From JBDTNK01 sp039933775 (GTDB lineage: Bacteria; Chloroflexota; Limnocylindria; QHBO01), in NCBI GenBank assembly GCA_039933775.1, contig JBDTNK010000045.1, forward strand, positions 1-15,614: a stretch of 15,614 bases of DNA. The letters run 5' to 3'. How positions within the stretch are numbered: position 1 is the first letter of the stretch; the number at the start of each line of letters is the position of its first letter. The translations under genes were made by a program, and so were the position numbers. The notes under the pieces were generated by a model that searched no databases, was not told where the DNA came from, and saw nothing but the letters and a program-made list of their open reading frames with translations. This document shows positions 13,616 to 15,614 of this stretch, piece after piece.

Positions 13616-14257
13616 ATGAGCAAGGTACGAGCGGACATCTCGATATCCCTGGACGGCTACGTGGCCGGTCCCAACCAGAGCATGGATGAGCCGCTTGGCG
13701 AGGGCGGCGAACGGTTGCACGGCTGGGTGGTGGTGCTCAAGGCGTGGCGCGAGGCACACGGCATGGAAGGCGGCGAGGAGAACGTCAACGATGCCGTCCT
13801 CCGCGATACGAATGCTAACGTTGGCGCCGAGATCATGGGTCGGGGCAAGTTCGGACCGCCACGCCGCGGACCCTGGGGCGACGATCCGTGGCAGGGCTGG
13901 TGGGGTGACGCTCCGCCGTTCCACAAGCCGGTCTTCGTCCTGACCCACCACGAGCGGGACCCACTGACCCTCTCGGACACGACCTTCACCTTCGTGACCG
14001 ATGGAATCCACGCTGCGCTCCAGCACGCGAGGGAGGCGGCTGGCGAGAAGGACGTCTTCATCGGCGGTGGCGCCGATGTGATCAACCAGTTCCTGGGGGC
14101 CGGCCTGCTCGACGAGCTGGAGCTGCACCTCGTCCCGGTCGTCCTGGGCGGCGGCGCGCGCCTCTTCGCCGCTGTCGGCCCGAATATGAACCTGGCCCTC
14201 CTGCGCGTGGTCGAAGCGTCCGGGGTCACGCACCTCAAGTACCGCGTCGTGAGCTGA
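13616..14257 (+). CDS. RibD C-terminal/dihydrofolate-reductase-like family protein (second copy)
   Basis: A 213-residue member of the RibD-C/DHFR-like family. Landmarks are ISISLDGYVAGPNQS (residues 8-22), the AEIMGRGKFG strand-turn (71-80), VFIGGGADVINQFL (147-160) with the dinucleotide-binding glycines, and LHLVPVVLGGGARLF (170-184). It ends with the strand SGVTHLKYRVVS. It belongs to a different subgroup from the copy at 684-1256, having an extra Trp/Gly-rich insertion (PWGDDPWQGWWGD) after the second motif. The ATG at 13616 gives the usual family N-terminus; a GTG at 13598 is possible but lacks support. The last 31 bases of conserved sequence (14220-14250) recur at 15153-15183. Reaction unknown; reduction of a small heterocycle with NADPH is the family expectation. 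Confidence 0.92.
   Translation: MSKVRADISISLDGYVAGPNQSMDEPLGEGGERLHGWVVVLKAWREAHGMEGGEENVNDAVLRDTNANVGAEIMGRGKFGPPRRGPWGDDPWQGWWGDAPPFHKPVFVLTHHERDPLTLSDTTFTFVTDGIHAALQHAREAAGEKDVFIGGGADVINQFLGAGLLDELELHLVPVVLGGGARLFAAVGPNMNLALLRVVEASGVTHLKYRVVS
14220..14250 (+). repeat. 31-bp direct repeat, copy 1 (inside intact reductase gene)
   Basis: Perfect 31-base match to 15153-15183, begins CCGGGGTCACG and ends CGCGTCGT. It encodes the SGVTHLKYRVV tail of the reductase. Flanking bases diverge at once on both sides. Confidence 0.9.
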
Positions 14258-14348
14258 CAACGACCCCGTGTCTCTTGCGCCGGCGAGGATGATCTGGCCA
14301 AGCGCACCGATTATCGGCGCGTCACCCCATGAGCCGAGGTAAACGCCG

Positions 14349-15080
14349 ATGTCCGCTGAGCGACCGCAGACACTGACCCCCGTCATGCCGATTACGTCGA
14401 TCGATGACCCGAGAACCATCAGCCTGCTGACCACTGAGCACTGGAGCCTGCTGAGTGCCCGGTCGCTCGCGTACAACGAGGCGTTCGTGCGCGCCGGCAT
14501 GTTCCTCACGTTCCTGTCGATGTCGTTCGTCGCCCTCGCCCTTGTGGCCCAGGCGATGTCCTTCGGTGAGAGCTTCTTGTCCATCGCCGCCCTCGTGTTG
14601 GCGTTCGACTTCGTCGTCGGTGTGACAACGTTCCTGCGGATGAACGGGGCGAACTTCGACGATCTGCGCGCGCTGCACGGGATGGCTCGCATTCGCCACG
14701 CTTACACACAGATCACGCCACTCGTGACGCCATACTTCACCGTGGCCACGCACGACGATATCGATGCGGTCTTGACCGCCTACGGACCGCTGCCGGAGCG
14801 ATTGTCGGGTCAGTTCCTCTACGGGCTGAGCACGTCGTCCGGCATGATCGCTCTCATCGTTTCGATGGTCGGAGGCGTGCTGACCACCGTGTTGGCGATG
14901 CTCATCGGCCTTGAGGGCAGTGCGCCGACATGGACCGGCGTGGCGGGCGGGATCGTCGTCCTTGCCGCCCTGTTCGCGTTTACGGAACGTGTGATCCTAC
15001 GCGAACAGCGCCGCTTCACCGTCCTCTTCCCAACCCCTGTCGCCGAGCCCGTGGTCAGCGCGAGGAGTGACGAGGCGTAG
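14349..15080 (+). CDS. Four-helix membrane protein, function unknown
   Basis: A 243-residue protein with four likely membrane segments in two pairs (about 47-68, 74-96, 165-190 and 196-216) separated by a soluble stretch of about 65 residues. The N-terminal 45 residues are polar and contain TTEHWSLLSARSLAYNEAF, a conserved-looking stretch also found in unannotated actinomycete membrane proteins. The central loop has RALHGMARIRHAYTQI. The tail is cytoplasmic-like and basic then acidic (RVILREQRRF ... ARSDEA). There is no transporter or enzyme motif. The ATG at 14349 follows GAGG at nine bases. It is flanked by the two copies of the 31-bp repeat. It might be a small-molecule or stress-response membrane protein; I do not assign a function. 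Confidence 0.85.
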   Translation: MSAERPQTLTPVMPITSIDDPRTISLLTTEHWSLLSARSLAYNEAFVRAGMFLTFLSMSFVALALVAQAMSFGESFLSIAALVLAFDFVVGVTTFLRMNGANFDDLRALHGMARIRHAYTQITPLVTPYFTVATHDDIDAVLTAYGPLPERLSGQFLYGLSTSSGMIALIVSMVGGVLTTVLAMLIGLEGSAPTWTGVAGGIVVLAALFAFTERVILREQRRFTVLFPTPVAEPVVSARSDEA

Positions 15081-15153
15081 GCGGCGGCCGAGGTTCGCGT
15101 CCGAACGCCGAGCTTCTCGAAGCTGTGTCGAGGTGCTTTCGGACGGTCTGCGC
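15075..15153 (-). pseudogene. Remnant of a LuxR-type helix-turn-helix C-terminus, frameshifted
   Basis: On the minus strand codons from 15150 read QTVRKHLDT. After one missing base (near 15122) the next frame reads FEKLGVRTRTSAAAYAS. Joined, they give the recognition helix and final helix of a LuxR/FixJ-type DNA-binding domain (pattern TV-x-KHL-x4-F-x-KLGV-x-TR). No start or upstream domain remains. The left end overlaps the tail of the membrane gene. A one-base deletion and loss of the 5' part mark it as dead. Confidence 0.65.
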
Positions 15154-15190
15154 CGGGGTCACGCACCTCAAGTACCGCGTCGTCACGTAG
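15152..15190 (+). pseudogene. Remnant of a RibD-C/DHFR-like gene 3' end
   Basis: The plus strand reads AGVTHLKYRVVT and a TAG stop at 15188-15190, the same C-terminal strand as the intact reductase ending at 14257 (SGVTHLKYRVVS). Nothing recognisable of the gene lies upstream: at 15150 the sequence changes to the minus-strand LuxR remnant. The changed last codon and different stop suggest a fragment of a paralogue rather than a very recent copy. Confidence 0.65.
15153..15183 (+). repeat. 31-bp direct repeat, copy 2 (inside reductase remnant)
   Basis: Identical to 14220-14250 over 31 bases. The two copies are 933 bp apart and flank the membrane protein gene, so recombination between them would remove that gene. 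Confidence 0.9.
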
Positions 15191-15199
15191 GCTCCCCGG

Positions 15200-15562
15200 T
15201 CAATCGCCTTCTCGGGCGACCTCGCGATTCCTGATCTGGACGATGCTGGTCACCAGCTCGGTCGGGACCGGCTCATCCGCGGGAAACCGGATGGTGCCCT
15301 TCCCGACTGCGTAGGGACGCAGCGCGTCGCCCAGCTCTTCGAGCATGGCGTCGCTCCATGCGAAGAGGCTGTAGTGGCGTTTGAACGCTTCGTACGAGAC
15401 GAGGAACCGATCGTTCAGACGAAATGCCGGCATGTTGTAGGCGATCGCCTCGGTCGCGGTCGGTGCTGCCGCGCGGATCGCGCGACGGAGCTGCTCCATG
15501 ACCGCGCGGCGGTCGTCAGGCAGCTGCGCCATGTAGTCGTCAACGTCCCGATACCTGGTCAC
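15200..15562 (-). CDS. DUF1801/YdhG-like protein, short form
   Basis: A 120-residue DUF1801 protein: VDDYMAQLPDDRRAVMEQL (residues 7-25), AYNMPAFRL (about 41-49) as the core motif, then HYSLFAW and GTIRFPADEPVPTELV (about 89-104). This is the compact form without the basic extension seen at 7890-8363. The GTG at 15562 gives the usual start of the family, but the frame stays open to the right edge of the window (no stop seen), so a start further upstream cannot be excluded. No clear ribosome site precedes the GTG. The YdhG-like group has been linked loosely to iron handling; function here is unknown. Confidence 0.85.
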   Translation of the reverse strand: MTRYRDVDDYMAQLPDDRRAVMEQLRRAIRAAAPTATEAIAYNMPAFRLNDRFLVSYEAFKRHYSLFAWSDAMLEELGDALRPYAVGKGTIRFPADEPVPTELVTSIVQIRNREVAREGD

Positions 15563-15614
15563 GGTGCGAATGGGTTGAAGATCCGGACCGCCCCGAACGC
15601 TCGGTCGCCCTGCA

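Noticed and set aside
14302..14321. Imperfect dyad with CCGA-TTA-TCGG core upstream of the four-helix membrane gene
   Set aside because: Only four core pairs plus three outer pairs with a mismatch; too weak to call an operator or terminator.
13502..14692. A 396-residue minus-strand open frame opposite the zinc ribbon, reductase and membrane genes
   Set aside because: It shows no recognisable fold and spans three well-supported plus-strand genes.

Overview
This is a 15.6 kb stretch of high-GC, gene-dense bacterial chromosome. The families present are small soil-type stress or catabolic enzymes: RibD-C reductases, DinB-like proteins, DUF1801, DUF4386, DUF4287, a large MalT/LuxR ATPase regulator and AlkX/YcaQ-like winged-helix proteins. 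Together with GTG starts and at least one leaderless promoter, they suggest an actinomycete or a soil Chloroflexota relative. The lineage is inferred from style and gene families; no rRNA or tRNA is present. I saw no CRISPR array, insertion sequence or phage gene.

Left block (about 1-5408, minus strand): a likely long operon read leftwards from a strong promoter at 5380-5408. The order is ArsR-type repressor, AHSA1/SRPBCC protein, three unlike alpha/beta-hydrolases, a split-barrel flavin/F420-type protein, a RibD-C/DHFR-like reductase, and a fourth alpha/beta-hydrolase cut by the window edge. Several junctions overlap (4, 4 and 11 nt) or nearly touch (3 nt). A perfect inverted repeat covers the -10 of the promoter, so the ArsR protein probably represses the whole set. 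The combination resembles an inducible small-molecule detoxification or catabolic module, but no substrate can be named.

Middle block (5447-7880, plus strand): DUF4287 protein, AlkX/YcaQ-like winged-helix protein and two neighbouring DinB-fold proteins. They converge on a minus-strand DUF1801 protein (7890-8363).

Right-centre block (8513-13135, minus strand): a 901-residue MalT-type LuxR regulator ending in a good intrinsic terminator, then a separate three-gene unit: a 94-residue conserved small protein translationally coupled to a multi-pass membrane protein, then a DUF4386 membrane protein. Notable stem-loops sit in the leader of this unit and between its two membrane genes.

Right block (13371-15562): a 66-residue zinc-ribbon protein, a second RibD-C reductase and a four-helix membrane protein on the plus strand, and a second DUF1801 protein on the minus strand. 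The spacer at 15081-15199 is a gene graveyard. It holds the C-terminal end of a frameshifted LuxR helix-turn-helix on the minus strand. Abutting it on the plus strand is the last 12 codons of a reductase gene, sharing a 31-bp perfect repeat with the intact reductase at 14220-14250. This looks like a deletion scar that fused two divergently transcribed genes.

No intergenic stretch exceeds 300 bases. The longest is 13136-13370 (235 nt), the divergent spacer between the LuxR gene and the zinc-ribbon gene. I find no gene in it.
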